A stretch of DNA of 34,671 nucleotides from a virus. Shown here piece after piece: positions 1 through 6,273 of this stretch. Below the pieces are notes generated by a model, which did no database searches, was not told the origin of the DNA, and was given only the letters and a program-made list of their open reading frames with translations. Each line of letters starts with the position of its first letter. Positions within the stretch are counted from its first letter, which is position 1. The position numbers and the translations under genes are program-made. The stretch lies in the IMG/VR virus record IMGVR_UViG_3300009163_000011, positions 1 to 34,671 of that record. One strand, given 5' to 3'.

Positions 1-123
1 GCCCGCACTATGTCATCAATAGACCGACCAGCTGCAGCCAGGGTTTTATTCTCCGCATCGTGTGGCAGCCATACCTTGTCGTACACATAACCAAACGTTT
101 GCATGGTCGCCAGGTAGTGGCTA
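1..123. repeat. Terminal overlap, copy 1 (circular genome join)
   Basis: Bases 1-123 are identical to 34549-34671. The large terminase reading frame continues in register across this join, so the repeat reflects a circular assembly (or a circularly permuted, terminally redundant virion genome). It lies inside a coding sequence. Confidence 0.95.
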
Positions 124-980
124 ATGGTCTTCTGGCTGTCTTCGATGTAGCGGATTAGCCTGGTTTCCATGCCCACGAACTGCAAAAACCAAATGGCGGT
201 GCTGTCGGCCCATCCCAAATCGAACACGGCATGAACTGGTTTAGTTGCGTCATACGGGACTTTAGTCAACCGTCCGTCCAGCTCCGCTTGCTGCAGCTCC
301 TTGGCGAAGATCGCCCCATCGACTGATTGGCGGCATAGCCCTTCCCAAACCTGGTTATAAGCTTCCAGATCGCGGGCCTTCAATGCGTCCTTCTCCAGCA
401 TTAGTGTTTCGGGAAACCAGGGGTTATCGCTCCAATTGATTTTGATCTGGATGCAGTCCGCTGGCGGCTTCAGCACAAAGCGCTGATATGTCTCATCTGT
501 CTCCAGCTCTGGGTTGAAGCTAATCCATATCTCGCTGCCCTGTTTGCGGATAGTCGGGATTAGGATGTTCCAGGATAAGCGGCTGGTTGTCTGAGCTTCT
601 TCCACCCACACAACGTCCACGCCTTCGTAACTCTTAATGTTTGCCACGTTGTTGCGTAGGCCTACAAAGGAAAACTCTGTTCCGTTCTTGCCGCGGATGC
701 TATTTTGGGTTATCTCATAGAACCCCAGAAGTCCAAGCGCTTCGATCTGGTCGCATAGCAGCTTGTGTACGCTGTCTTTAATAGATGTTTGGAATTCCCT
801 AGCGCAAAGGATTCGCATCGGGTCTTTAGCGCCTTTGATCAGTAGCGCCCTGGCTATGCCCCAGCTCTTAGCTCCACCCCGTCCACCGTATGCGACTTTG
901 TATCGGCTTTTCTCAAACAAGCCCTTGAGCTTAATTGGGAATTCCGCTTTAGCTATCGCCTGGTTGACTATGTCATTCAT
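1..980 (-). CDS. terL: Large terminase subunit, N-terminal part (continues at 34548)
   Basis: ATPase/nuclease motor that packages DNA into the procapsid through the portal. The start is the ATG at 980, overlapping the small terminase stop by 8 bp (ATGAATGA). The frame is open to base 1 and resumes at 34548, giving about 425 residues in the circular genome. Walker A is GGRGGAKS at residues 32-39, and Walker B with the catalytic Glu is VVWVEEA near 123-129. The nuclease begins with FDLGWAD near 253-259. The layout fits the PBSX/phage terminase_3-like large subunits. It is cut only by the window edge, with no sign of damage. Confidence 0.95.
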   Translation of the reverse strand, partial: MNDIVNQAIAKAEFPIKLKGLFEKSRYKVAYGGRGGAKSWGIARALLIKGAKDPMRILCAREFQTSIKDSVHKLLCDQIEALGLLGFYEITQNSIRGKNGTEFSFVGLRNNVANIKSYEGVDVVWVEEAQTTSRLSWNILIPTIRKQGSEIWISFNPELETDETYQRFVLKPPADCIQIKINWSDNPWFPETLMLEKDALKARDLEAYNQVWEGLCRQSVDGAIFAKELQQAELDGRLTKVPYDATKPVHAVFDLGWADSTAIWFLQFVGMETRLIRYIEDSQKTISHYLATMQTFGYVYDKVWLPHDAENKTLAAAGRSIDDIVR

Positions 981-1380
981 TCGGCTTTACAAATGTGACC
1001 TGGATGCCTTGCAGCAGCGGTGCGCCGTTCTCACCCGTGATCTCTGTCTTGGTGCTTTCCCGATACTTCTTGGGGAATCGTGCAGCCATCGACCTGGACC
1101 AGATCGCGCTGTTTAGTTTGGCAGCGTCTTTGTTTTCCACCATCATTCCCTGGGCTATAGATTCCCACCAATCCAGCTCTAATTCTTTGGCAATGTCCAA
1201 GGCGTGTAAAAATTCTGGAAATTCATCCCGCCAGTTATACATTGTCTTAGTGCCTACCCCGATTTGTGCAGCAATTTGTTCTACAGATTTGCCTAGTCTG
1301 CCCAGCTCAATAACCCTATCGCAGTACGCGGGATCATATTGGCTTGGGCGACCTACGGGGCGCTTAACTTCTTCTGTCAT
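973..1380 (-). CDS. terS: Small terminase subunit
   Basis: A 135-residue DNA-recognition subunit of the packaging motor. The N-terminal half starts with GRPSQYDP and holds a helix-turn-helix (residues about 18-55, with VEQIAAQIGVGTKTMYNW as the core), as in Nu1/terminase_2-type small subunits. The rest is helical and should oligomerise. The start overlaps the preceding 54-residue gene by 4 bp (ATGA) and the stop overlaps terL by 8 bp, so translation of all three is probably coupled. The pac site it recognises cannot be identified from sequence alone. Confidence 0.9.
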   Translation of the reverse strand: MTEEVKRPVGRPSQYDPAYCDRVIELGRLGKSVEQIAAQIGVGTKTMYNWRDEFPEFLHALDIAKELELDWWESIAQGMMVENKDAAKLNSAIWSRSMAARFPKKYRESTKTEITGENGAPLLQGIQVTFVKPNE

Positions 1381-1541
1381 TTCTTAGCTGTCTTAGCGGA
1401 TTGTTTGAATGCTGCAGCTGTGGGTGCGCCTTTGCTACCAGGCGAACGCATACGTTCTACGGGCTTGCCTTCGGCCTTTTGCTTGGCTATCCGTTCTTGC
1501 TTTTTGTGGATGTTGGCATAGAGTCCAGGTTTAGTAGCCAT
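1377..1541 (-). CDS. Small basic phage protein, 54 aa
   Basis: Reads M-A-T-K-P-G-L-Y-A-N-I-H-K-K... and ends PTAAAFKQSAKTAKK. It is strongly basic, with a PGSKGAPTAAAF segment that I recognise from small proteins lying next to terminases in other environmental podoviruses; the function is unknown. Its ATG directly follows the stop of the 90-aa gene (TAA-ATG), and its stop overlaps the small terminase start by 4 bp. The tight packing and frame continuity support a real gene. A DNA-binding or virion-packaged role would suit its charge but is inference. Confidence 0.75.
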   Translation of the reverse strand: MATKPGLYANIHKKQERIAKQKAEGKPVERMRSPGSKGAPTAAAFKQSAKTAKK

Positions 1542-1814
1542 TTAGCAGTTCCAGTTCTTTAGTGATGCCTTGGCCCGTTCTGCTGGGCCTTTGGCGTTTT
1601 TGACTACACCTTCCATCCTGGCACAAAAGCTGGCCTTACGGCCTTCGTCTTTTTTGGTCTTCGGATTAGGTGCTGGGGGCTTTAGATTGCTATTATTCTT
1701 GGCGTTGTATTCAGCGCGGCCTTTGGCGGTCATGCCCGCGCCCTTGTCCGTTGGGTTGTAGGTCTTACCCTTCCCCGTTGTCTTGTGCGCTATGGGCTTG
1801 TCGTGCTTGGTCAT
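1542..1814 (-). CDS. Small basic phage protein, 90 aa (DUF6321-like)
   Basis: Lysine-, glycine- and asparagine-rich, with an N-terminal KHDKPIAHKTTGKGKTYNP segment, then GAGMTAKGRAEYN, and a C-terminal RKASFCARMEGVVKNAKGPA block. This arrangement matches small proteins of aquatic phages grouped as DUF6321 (assigned from memory). No catalytic motif is visible. The start overlaps the 49-aa gene stop by 4 bp (ATGA) and the stop abuts the 54-aa gene. It belongs to a run of four small genes just before the terminase genes. Function unknown. Confidence 0.75.
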   Translation of the reverse strand: MTKHDKPIAHKTTGKGKTYNPTDKGAGMTAKGRAEYNAKNNSNLKPPAPNPKTKKDEGRKASFCARMEGVVKNAKGPAERAKASLKNWNC

Positions 1815-1960
1815 TTCTTTTTAGCTGGCTTTTTCTTTTCAGCTTCCCGTTTAACAGAATAGGCAATTGCCACCGCTTGTTTGGGCGGCTTGCCAGCTTC
1901 TATCTCTTTTTTAATATTAGCCTTCAGCGCTTTGGGTGTCATTGATTTGATCAGGGGCAT
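1811..1960 (-). CDS. Small lysine-rich protein, 49 aa
   Basis: Reads MPLIKSMTPKALKANIKKEI... with EAGKPPKQAVAIAYSVKREA in the middle and a poly-lysine tail (KKKPAKKK). The 'GKPPKQAVAIAYS' phrase is typical of small phage proteins that often accompany packaging genes; no function is established that I know. A GGAAG ribosome site lies 7 bases before the ATG. The stop overlaps the next gene by 4 bp. The first 44 bp overlap the end of the 58-aa gene upstream, in another frame. Confidence 0.7.
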   Translation of the reverse strand: MPLIKSMTPKALKANIKKEIEAGKPPKQAVAIAYSVKREAEKKKPAKKK

Positions 1961-2093
1961 CTTTGGCTTCCAGTTGGGTTAACCAATATTGGCAGTCCTG
2001 GATCGCCCCGCCGATCGCCTGGAGGTTTTGCTCCATTTGACGGCCTTGGGCGGTTAGGATTTCAATCCTGGCTTTTAAGGCTGCTTCGTTCAA
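1917..2093 (-). CDS. Small coiled-coil protein, 58 aa, TTG start
   Basis: From a TTG at 2093 that overlaps the stop of the preceding gene (TTGA), the frame reads L-N-E-A-A-L-K-A-R-I-E-I-L-T-A-Q-G-R-Q-M and ends DTQSAEG. It is one amphipathic helix, rich in E/Q/L. An alternative start is the ATG at residue 19. The coupling and helical pattern favour a real gene, but no strong ribosome site precedes the TTG and there is no family I recognise. Function unknown. Confidence 0.5.
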   Translation of the reverse strand: MNEAALKARIEILTAQGRQMEQNLQAIGGAIQDCQYWLTQLEAKDAPDQINDTQSAEG

Positions 2094-2566
2094 GATGCAC
2101 CATGAATAATTGCGTAGTTAATGACAACGGCTTCAGAATATGAAGTGGCTGCAGTCAAATTACGCAATGTAATCAAAGCTGAACCAGCAGCCAGGTATGA
2201 AACGTAAGTGGTGTACGCGCCAGCCAAACTGCCAGTTGTGTTGCTAGCAACGTTCACAATGATTGTGTCATTGGCGGAAATTGTGCTGTTTGTCAAAACA
2301 AACGAAACCGCAGCAGCTCCAGCCAAGGCTGCGTTGTTCATTGTGATTTGACCAGCTGACTTGTTTAGAGTCACGCCTGTGGACTTGCTGGTAGCCTGGG
2401 TAACAGTACCTTGTGCAGCTGATGAATAACCGATTTCAGCTGTGGCATATACGGTTGTGCCAACAATGGTCGATGGGGTTGTTGCACCAATGGTTGAGTT
2501 ATCAATAGTGCCACCGCTAATTGCCTGGTCTTGATAAGCTACGCCGATTGCGACTGAATTTGTCAT
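2090..2566 (-). CDS. Beta-rich virion protein, fibre- or decoration-like, 158 aa
   Basis: Rich in T, S, A, G, V and I with almost no charged residues, as in phage fibres and capsid decoration proteins. Residues 21-42 hold a STIGATTPST motif that recurs as TTIGATSPST near the start of the large tail fibre at 26641-28845; 'IGATxP' phrases are common in phage fibre shafts. The C-terminal half (ISANDTIIVNVAS ... ALITLRNLTAATSYSEAVV) predicts a jelly-roll or sandwich. It lies between groES and the packaging genes, away from the other virion genes. A head fibre or decoration protein is my best guess. Confidence 0.6.
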   Translation of the reverse strand: MTNSVAIGVAYQDQAISGGTIDNSTIGATTPSTIVGTTVYATAEIGYSSAAQGTVTQATSKSTGVTLNKSAGQITMNNAALAGAAAVSFVLTNSTISANDTIIVNVASNTTGSLAGAYTTYVSYLAAGSALITLRNLTAATSYSEAVVINYAIIHGAS

Positions 2567-2598
2567 GATTTGATCCTTAAAAGGGTTGGGTTTCGGGA

Positions 2599-2856
2599 TT
2601 ATGCTTCAACTACGGCACAAATGTCCGCTTCTTGAATTACCTGGTAGTCTTGGCCCGCCACGTTATGCGTGGGCCAATTTAAATAGTCACCGTTTCCGTA
2701 CTTGACGAAATCGCCGACTTTTACTTCTGAAACCATAGGACCGATCGCCATGATCGTGCCTTCGTTAAATGGTTCTTTATTGTTTACCACGATTATTTCG
2801 GATAGCGTCCGCACCTGGGGACGTACCACTACGCGGTCACGCAACGGCTGCAACAT
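2599..2856 (-). CDS. groES: GroES-like co-chaperonin
   Basis: Eighty-five residues, close to the length of bacterial GroES (about 97). It starts LQPLRDRVVVRP, the family's N-terminal strand, and then has GTIMAIGP, VKVGDFVKYGNGDY and a C-terminal ICAVVEA, each aligning with GroES (RPLHDRVIVKR, GEVLAVG, VKVGDIVIFNDGYG, DILAIVEA). The mobile-loop segment (residues about 18-30, LSEIIVVNNKEPF) keeps the hydrophobic IIV that docks GroEL, as in IVL of GroES. AAGGA precedes the ATG by 7 bases; the start overlaps the upstream gene by 20 bp. Phage co-chaperonins such as T4 gp31 let host GroEL fold the coat protein; P22 coat itself uses GroEL/ES. Confidence 0.9.
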   Translation of the reverse strand: MLQPLRDRVVVRPQVRTLSEIIVVNNKEPFNEGTIMAIGPMVSEVKVGDFVKYGNGDYLNWPTHNVAGQDYQVIQEADICAVVEA

Positions 2857-3076
2857 CTTTTTTCCTTGTGTATTTGCGTTTGGGGGCTTCTGTAACCGTG
2901 TCGGTCATTATGTCGTACACGGGCACATTGACCAGGGCCATAGGCGCTAGAACGTGTTCACCACACCAATCGTTTTCATGTTTGTTAAGCATTTGCGGAT
3001 AGCGGCGGCAGCTGCCCATGATTTGGGCGTTCTTAAAGAACAAACAAGTAGCGCAGCTAGACACCGCGAGTCCCAT
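2837..3076 (-). CDS. Small Cys-rich (possible zinc) protein, 79 aa
   Basis: Residues C8, C11, C23 and C38 plus H41 (CATC, SCRRYP, DWCGEH) can make one metal site. After it comes VYDIMTDTVTEA and a basic tail, KRKYTRKK, that could touch nucleic acid. No named family is certain. The start overlaps the preceding gene by 20 bp and the stop overlaps groES by 20 bp. A GTG a few codons downstream is an alternative start; neither has a strong ribosome site. Confidence 0.65.
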   Translation of the reverse strand: MGLAVSSCATCLFFKNAQIMGSCRRYPQMLNKHENDWCGEHVLAPMALVNVPVYDIMTDTVTEAPKRKYTRKKDVAAVA

Positions 3077-3269
3077 CCATGTCTTCGCGCATAACGGCTT
3101 TGTTCAAACCAGCAGCCAGGCGTTCAGCCAGACCTTTGTTTTCTGCTTCAAAACGCCGCATTTCCCGATGTTCAGCGGGAGTTAGTGCCTTTAGTTCCGT
3201 GGTAGATGGCATCGCTGATTCGCTCAGTTCCGCCGATACCGTGGGAACGTACTCTTTCGAGAGTCTCAT
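3057..3269 (-). CDS. Small charged protein, 70 aa, overlapping the kinase gene
   Basis: The ATG at 3269 follows a perfect Shine-Dalgarno AAGGAGGT (3273-3280) with 3-5 bases of spacing, which decides this start over a possible one seven codons upstream. The protein starts MRLSKEYVPTVSAELSES and is mostly charged helix (EHREMRRFEAENKGLAERLA). Its first 98 bp overlap the 3' end of the zeta-like kinase in another frame. Function is unknown. The position invites the idea of an antitoxin, but nothing in the sequence shows that; a scaffold-like or structural role is equally possible. Confidence 0.65.
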   Translation of the reverse strand: MRLSKEYVPTVSAELSESAMPSTTELKALTPAEHREMRRFEAENKGLAERLAAGLNKAVMREDMDGTRGV

Positions 3270-4089
3270 ACAACCTCCTTTTAACTTCATTTTCTTCTAA
3301 TTTAGGTAACTTGTCAAGCTGGCTTGCCTTGGCGTTGCCCTTACCCAACGAATTGTCAACAATTTGAATATTCACCCGTGGGTTTTTGGCGTACTTCTTC
3401 TGCAGTTGTTCGATTACCTGGCGCGAACCCATATGGGTTTTTAGATGTTCACCAATTGGGACGGTTCGACCTGATCCCTTTTCCTTTTCCATCCTGTGCG
3501 CCCGTGACAATGCGCCATGTTCCAGGGCATCCGATGGTTCGCGGTAGGTGTAAACGATTCGGACCTTGCGTTTGGCATCCAGAGCTTGCTGTATCTTTTT
3601 GTCCGCTGATGAAAACTTGTTCATGTTGGTGTCGTAGATCATTTCGGCTTTTGCAAGCGCGGGATCGACTTTTTCCAATATGTCCAGGGCCGTGGTCTTA
3701 CCCGCACCAGTTCCGCCCGCGCTAAATACGACCGTGTTATCCATGCCCTTGGGGGTTGGCTGCGCGAGTCTGTCGGCATATATCGTCTTCATAAAGTGAC
3801 TAGCACCTTCGTGAATGTCCGCCGACCTGGTCCTATCTTCCCGATAGTGTGGCGACATTTCCCGCGCTACATCGGTGTTAATAACTCGCCCAGCTTTTGA
3901 TTCTGGGTGTGCGGTGTATTCCTGGACCAGCTGCGGGTAATCGTTTTGTATCCGATTAAAGTATTCCTGGTCCGCTGGATGCATCTGCGGCTGCTGCGGG
4001 GTTGGCGGCATAAACGCCGAAACCCTGTTCATGCCAGGGTCGGCTTGTTGTTGCCCCGCCGCCATCATTGCGGTTAGGGGATTAGCCAT
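3172..4089 (-). CDS. Zeta-toxin-like P-loop kinase, 305 aa
   Basis: A P/Q/M-rich N-terminal stretch (residues 1-40) is followed by helices and SADIHEGASHFMKTIYADRL (89-108). A P-loop GGTGAGKTT sits at 125-133, then MIYDTNMNKF (150-159), a strand VRIVYTYREP with helix DALEHGALSRAHRM, and GRTVPIGEHLKTH (208-220). This order matches zeta toxin/UDP-GlcNAc kinase-type folds, in which D and R residues after the P-loop bind substrate. The start overlaps the 70-aa gene stop by 1 bp (TAATG). No epsilon antitoxin is visible. Phosphorylation of a cell-wall precursor or another small molecule is inference from the family. Confidence 0.75.
   Translation of the reverse strand: MANPLTAMMAAGQQQADPGMNRVSAFMPPTPQQPQMHPADQEYFNRIQNDYPQLVQEYTAHPESKAGRVINTDVAREMSPHYREDRTRSADIHEGASHFMKTIYADRLAQPTPKGMDNTVVFSAGGTGAGKTTALDILEKVDPALAKAEMIYDTNMNKFSSADKKIQQALDAKRKVRIVYTYREPSDALEHGALSRAHRMEKEKGSGRTVPIGEHLKTHMGSRQVIEQLQKKYAKNPRVNIQIVDNSLGKGNAKASQLDKLPKLEENEVKRRLYETLERVRSHGIGGTERISDAIYHGTKGTNSR
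3289..3317 (-). promoter_or_regulatory. Candidate internal leftward promoter with operator-like core
   Basis: On the minus strand TTGACA (3317-3312), 17 bases, then GAAAAT (3294-3289, 4 of 6 to consensus). Just upstream lies AAGCCAGCTT (3325-3316), equal to the core of the dyad found in the early promoters. It lies within the kinase coding sequence and would serve the 70-aa gene and groES. The -10 is weak and the site may be chance. Confidence 0.3.
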
Positions 4090-4301
4090 TACTGGCAGCT
4101 TTTACGGTCGTGCGAGTAGCAAACACCGCTGGATTTACCGCCATCGAAATTCTTGTTCGCGCCCATTTTATTGGTCATTGCGTTAGGAATGTTCTTCATT
4201 GCGCTGCCTTTTTCGCCAGTTCCATCGCTAGCTTTAGCGTTGCCTGACATTGATACGCTAGCGCCGTAGCCTTTGGGTTCGTTCTTCATCAAATTTGCCA
4301 T
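4089..4301 (-). CDS. Small Gly/Ser/Asn/Lys-rich protein, 70 aa
   Basis: Low-complexity and basic, rich in G, S, K and N (GNAKASDGTGEKGSAMKNIP), ending GVCYSHDRKSCQ with two cysteines. It probably has little fold. The ATG at 4301 has AAGGA about 8 bases upstream, and its stop forms TAATG with the kinase start, so the two are translationally coupled. Function unknown; a small partner of the kinase or a packaged virion peptide are both possible. Confidence 0.65.
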   Translation of the reverse strand: MANLMKNEPKGYGASVSMSGNAKASDGTGEKGSAMKNIPNAMTNKMGANKNFDGGKSSGVCYSHDRKSCQ

Positions 4302-4310
4302 GATTTTTCC

Positions 4311-4670
4311 TTAGTCTAAGTAGCGGAGTTTATACAAAGTAGTGTTAATCAAATCTGCGATCTCATCAACAATATTTTGTAATTCGGTATCCTGGGGTAG
4401 CTCCTTGCGGGCTTCCAGAACAAATTGCTTCATGCTGGTCAAATACTTTACTGGGTCTTTTTCCGTATGAAATTCGTCAGGAAATTTTTTAAGCTGTTCA
4501 TAGCTGCCCATATACGCTTCTGCGTATCGGTCAACCAAATCAATAATTTGAGCATAGTATTTCCTTAAAGCTTTGTGCTTGGAAAATGATTCAGTAGCCC
4601 AATGCATAAAATGCGTTACCGTGCTGGAATGCAGCAAAGTGGCGACAAATTCGGCTACTTCATGGTTCAT
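4311..4670 (-). CDS. Dps/ferritin-like helical protein (DUF5856-like), 119 aa
   Basis: Nearly all helix. It starts NHEVAEFVATLLHSSTVTHFMHW, with histidines at 3, 14, 20 and 23, then KHKALRKYYAQIIDLVDRYAEAY, and two later helices (LTSMKQFVLEARKEL, LQNIVDEIADLINTTLYKLRYL). The pattern of a four-helix bundle with 'THFMHWATESFSKHKAL' resembles the DUF5856/Dps-like proteins common in marine and freshwater phages (assigned from memory). Iron binding or DNA protection is inference. The start overlaps the HNH-like gene by 4 bp. Confidence 0.65.
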   Translation of the reverse strand: MNHEVAEFVATLLHSSTVTHFMHWATESFSKHKALRKYYAQIIDLVDRYAEAYMGSYEQLKKFPDEFHTEKDPVKYLTSMKQFVLEARKELPQDTELQNIVDEIADLINTTLYKLRYLD

Positions 4671-5002
4671 GTTTGCACTATATCACTAAACGATGGAATT
4701 GGCACATTTTCGGGCCATGCGCCTTGGTCACATAATTTTGCCACGGTTGCAACGTGTGCGTGTTGCCATTTTTCCTGGCGTTGGGCTTTGGTTAGATTTG
4801 CACCCTGGTCGATTTCGTAATGGCAGCTCTGGCATAGCGCAGCCACCAGGTTGTCATCTGCTTTGATCCCGCGGCCCTTACCACCGCCCCAGTTGGTATG
4901 TGCGGCCTGGACCATTTGACCGCTTCCGCAACATTGGCAGTCAAGCCCCGCTACCAGCTGCAGAAGCTTCTTACTGCGGACGTAATTGTGTTTAGGGATC
5001 AT
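4667..5002 (-). CDS. HNH-like nuclease, DUF1364 type, 111 aa
   Basis: Metal-site residues C22, C24 and C25 (DCQCCGSG) are followed by QAAHTNWGGGKGRGIKADD (H35) and by AALCQSCHYEIDQG (C57, C60, H61, D65). This spacing matches the DUF1364 family found in the nin regions of lambdoid phages, which looks like a small HNH nuclease with a treble-clef site. A role in recombination or DNA processing is inferred from its neighbours NinB and RusA. It is linked at both ends by 4-bp ATGA overlaps, so it belongs to a coupled run with 4999-5460 and 4311-4670. Confidence 0.75.
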   Translation of the reverse strand: MIPKHNYVRSKKLLQLVAGLDCQCCGSGQMVQAAHTNWGGGKGRGIKADDNLVAALCQSCHYEIDQGANLTKAQRQEKWQHAHVATVAKLCDQGAWPENVPIPSFSDIVQT

Positions 5003-5460
5003 TTGATTTCAACCACATCTTTCCCTTTGCTGCGTAAATAGTTAGCTGTCTTGGTGATCATAGTTTCATAAACCGACCTGGATACGCTGGTCCGTTGTAG
5101 GTCATGGTAGGCGCAAATCTCCCGCAAAGCATTGATCCCTATGCCTGACAAACCCATCTTCATGGACTTCTGGTAGCGCAGCGCTGCTTCGGTCATAGCC
5201 TGGCAGCCCACTTCGCAATATGGCAGCACTTCTGGACCTATGCCGCTTTTGCCCATCATTTCGGCAATGTTCATCATATCCACCAGCACCCGCCAATCTT
5301 CAACCGTGCCCCAGCCCTTGACCATTGAATCAAACGCGCTCAGCTCCCGCATACGCAGCTTATCTAGCAAACGATCTTCTGTCACCCTAGCGCCAGAAAT
5401 TGCGTGGGTGATAGGGTTAATCGTGGTTGACCAAATTTTCCGCTTGCACTTCTTTTTCAT
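4999..5460 (-). CDS. Conserved phage protein, 153 aa, unknown
   Basis: A basic N-terminus (KKKCKRKIWSTT) and then mostly helix, with RELSAFDSMVKGWGTVEDWR, LVDMMNIAEMM and ALREICAYHDLQRTSVSRSV. The start is placed at the ATG at 5460, because AAAGGG lies 8 bases before it; a TTG two codons upstream is too close to that site. Such proteins occur near ninB and rusA in betaproteobacterial phages, by memory, with no known role. It overlaps the end of ninB by 44 bp. Confidence 0.65.
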   Translation of the reverse strand: MKKKCKRKIWSTTINPITHAISGARVTEDRLLDKLRMRELSAFDSMVKGWGTVEDWRVLVDMMNIAEMMGKSGIGPEVLPYCEVGCQAMTEAALRYQKSMKMGLSGIGINALREICAYHDLQRTSVSRSVYETMITKTANYLRSKGKDVVEIK

Positions 5461-5857
5461 CTTCAATTCCCTTTTGTGCCATCCAAGCTAGCAGCCATTC
5501 AATAAATTCTGATCCCTCTTCCACCGTAAATTTGTGGCTTTGCATTCCCAGCTGCACCACCCGTTCACCGTCCAGGCTGGGGGCGACCTTGCCCAGCTTG
5601 CGGTTTGTTTCATGCGCCCATTGGTCGATTAGCAGCCTTTTCCAATCGTCCGCGGTCCAGGTCGATCCAACCTTTTTCATCTCAGCTGCAACTTTGTGGA
5701 TTAGCGCGTGAAACATATCGTTTTGGTCGCTGCTGCGCCTGGCTTGTTTGATTTCCAGGCGCATCCGCCGCCCAGCTTGCAACCCTTCTTTGACCTTGGG
5801 CCAGATTTCCTTCATAACCACCGCGGCTTGCTGGGGGTTGTGCAGCTGGATAATCAT
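5417..5857 (-). CDS. ninB: NinB-like recombination protein
   Basis: From the ATG at 5857 (ATGA overlap with the rusA stop) the 146 residues read MIIQLHNPQQAAVVMKEIWP, then RRMRLEIKQARRSSDQNDMFHALIHKVAAEM, TWTADDWKRLLIDQW and a C-terminal EFIEWLLAWMAQKGI. RSxxQNdxFHALI and DDWKRLL are typical of the NinB/Orf family (lambda Orf), which loads single-strand annealing protein on SSB-coated DNA and bypasses RecFOR. Upstream in-frame codons exist but would overlap rusA by 52 bp, so the coupled start is preferred. It likely works with ERF and YqaJ of the rightward operon. Confidence 0.88.
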   Translation of the reverse strand: MIIQLHNPQQAAVVMKEIWPKVKEGLQAGRRMRLEIKQARRSSDQNDMFHALIHKVAAEMKKVGSTWTADDWKRLLIDQWAHETNRKLGKVAPSLDGERVVQLGMQSHKFTVEEGSEFIEWLLAWMAQKGIEDEKEVQAENLVNHD

Positions 5858-6273
5858 GTTTTTTCCTGGATCATTACGTTTGCGCCTGGTTCTAGCGAAT
5901 AGCACTTCAGAATGTGAGCTTCCACGATTTGGCTATCGTCCGCATAAACAATTCCGTTCATTGCATCGGTAATGCTTTTGTAGCAATTATCCAAATCTAC
6001 GCGTTTAGGATATTCCAAACCGTTTAAACAAGCTTCCGTGCGTTTTTTAGAGTAGGAAGCTGGTACACCATACCGAAGGTATAAATACACGGTTAAATGG
6101 CCTTTTAGCGGTTCTGAGCTGCCAATTGCCATCCGTGCTTTGGTCGCCACAATGGTTTCGTATTCGATTGTTTTGGAATCGGTGTAGGTTTGGACGAACG
6201 TTCCGCGCCTAGCAAACCTGGGGCGGCCCTTGGGGATCGGGTCGCCAGGTACTTCAAAGTTTACGATTAGCAT
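5854..6273 (-). CDS. rusA: RusA-type Holliday junction resolvase
   Basis: At 139 residues this is close to E. coli RusA (120). The N-terminus FEVPGDPIPKGRPRFARRG is typical, and the acidic core is RVDLDNCYKSITDAMNGIVYADDSQI (D93, D95, D103, D112, D113, with K99), matching the metal-binding Asp residues and Lys of RusA. It cuts four-way junctions in replicating or recombining phage DNA before packaging. The start overlaps the upstream gene by 20 bp and the stop overlaps ninB by 4 bp. Confidence 0.92.
   Translation of the reverse strand: MLIVNFEVPGDPIPKGRPRFARRGTFVQTYTDSKTIEYETIVATKARMAIGSSEPLKGHLTVYLYLRYGVPASYSKKRTEACLNGLEYPKRVDLDNCYKSITDAMNGIVYADDSQIVEAHILKCYSLEPGANVMIQEKT

Noticed and set aside
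1821-1832. TTAGCTGGCTTT resembling the operator dyad
   Set aside because: It lies in the lysine-rich end of the 49-aa gene with no promoter elements near it; AGCTGG strings are common in this genome.
2567-2598. A terminator between groES and the 158-aa gene
   Set aside because: No inverted repeat with U tract is present in the 32 bases; it only carries the AAGGA-type ribosome site of the next gene.
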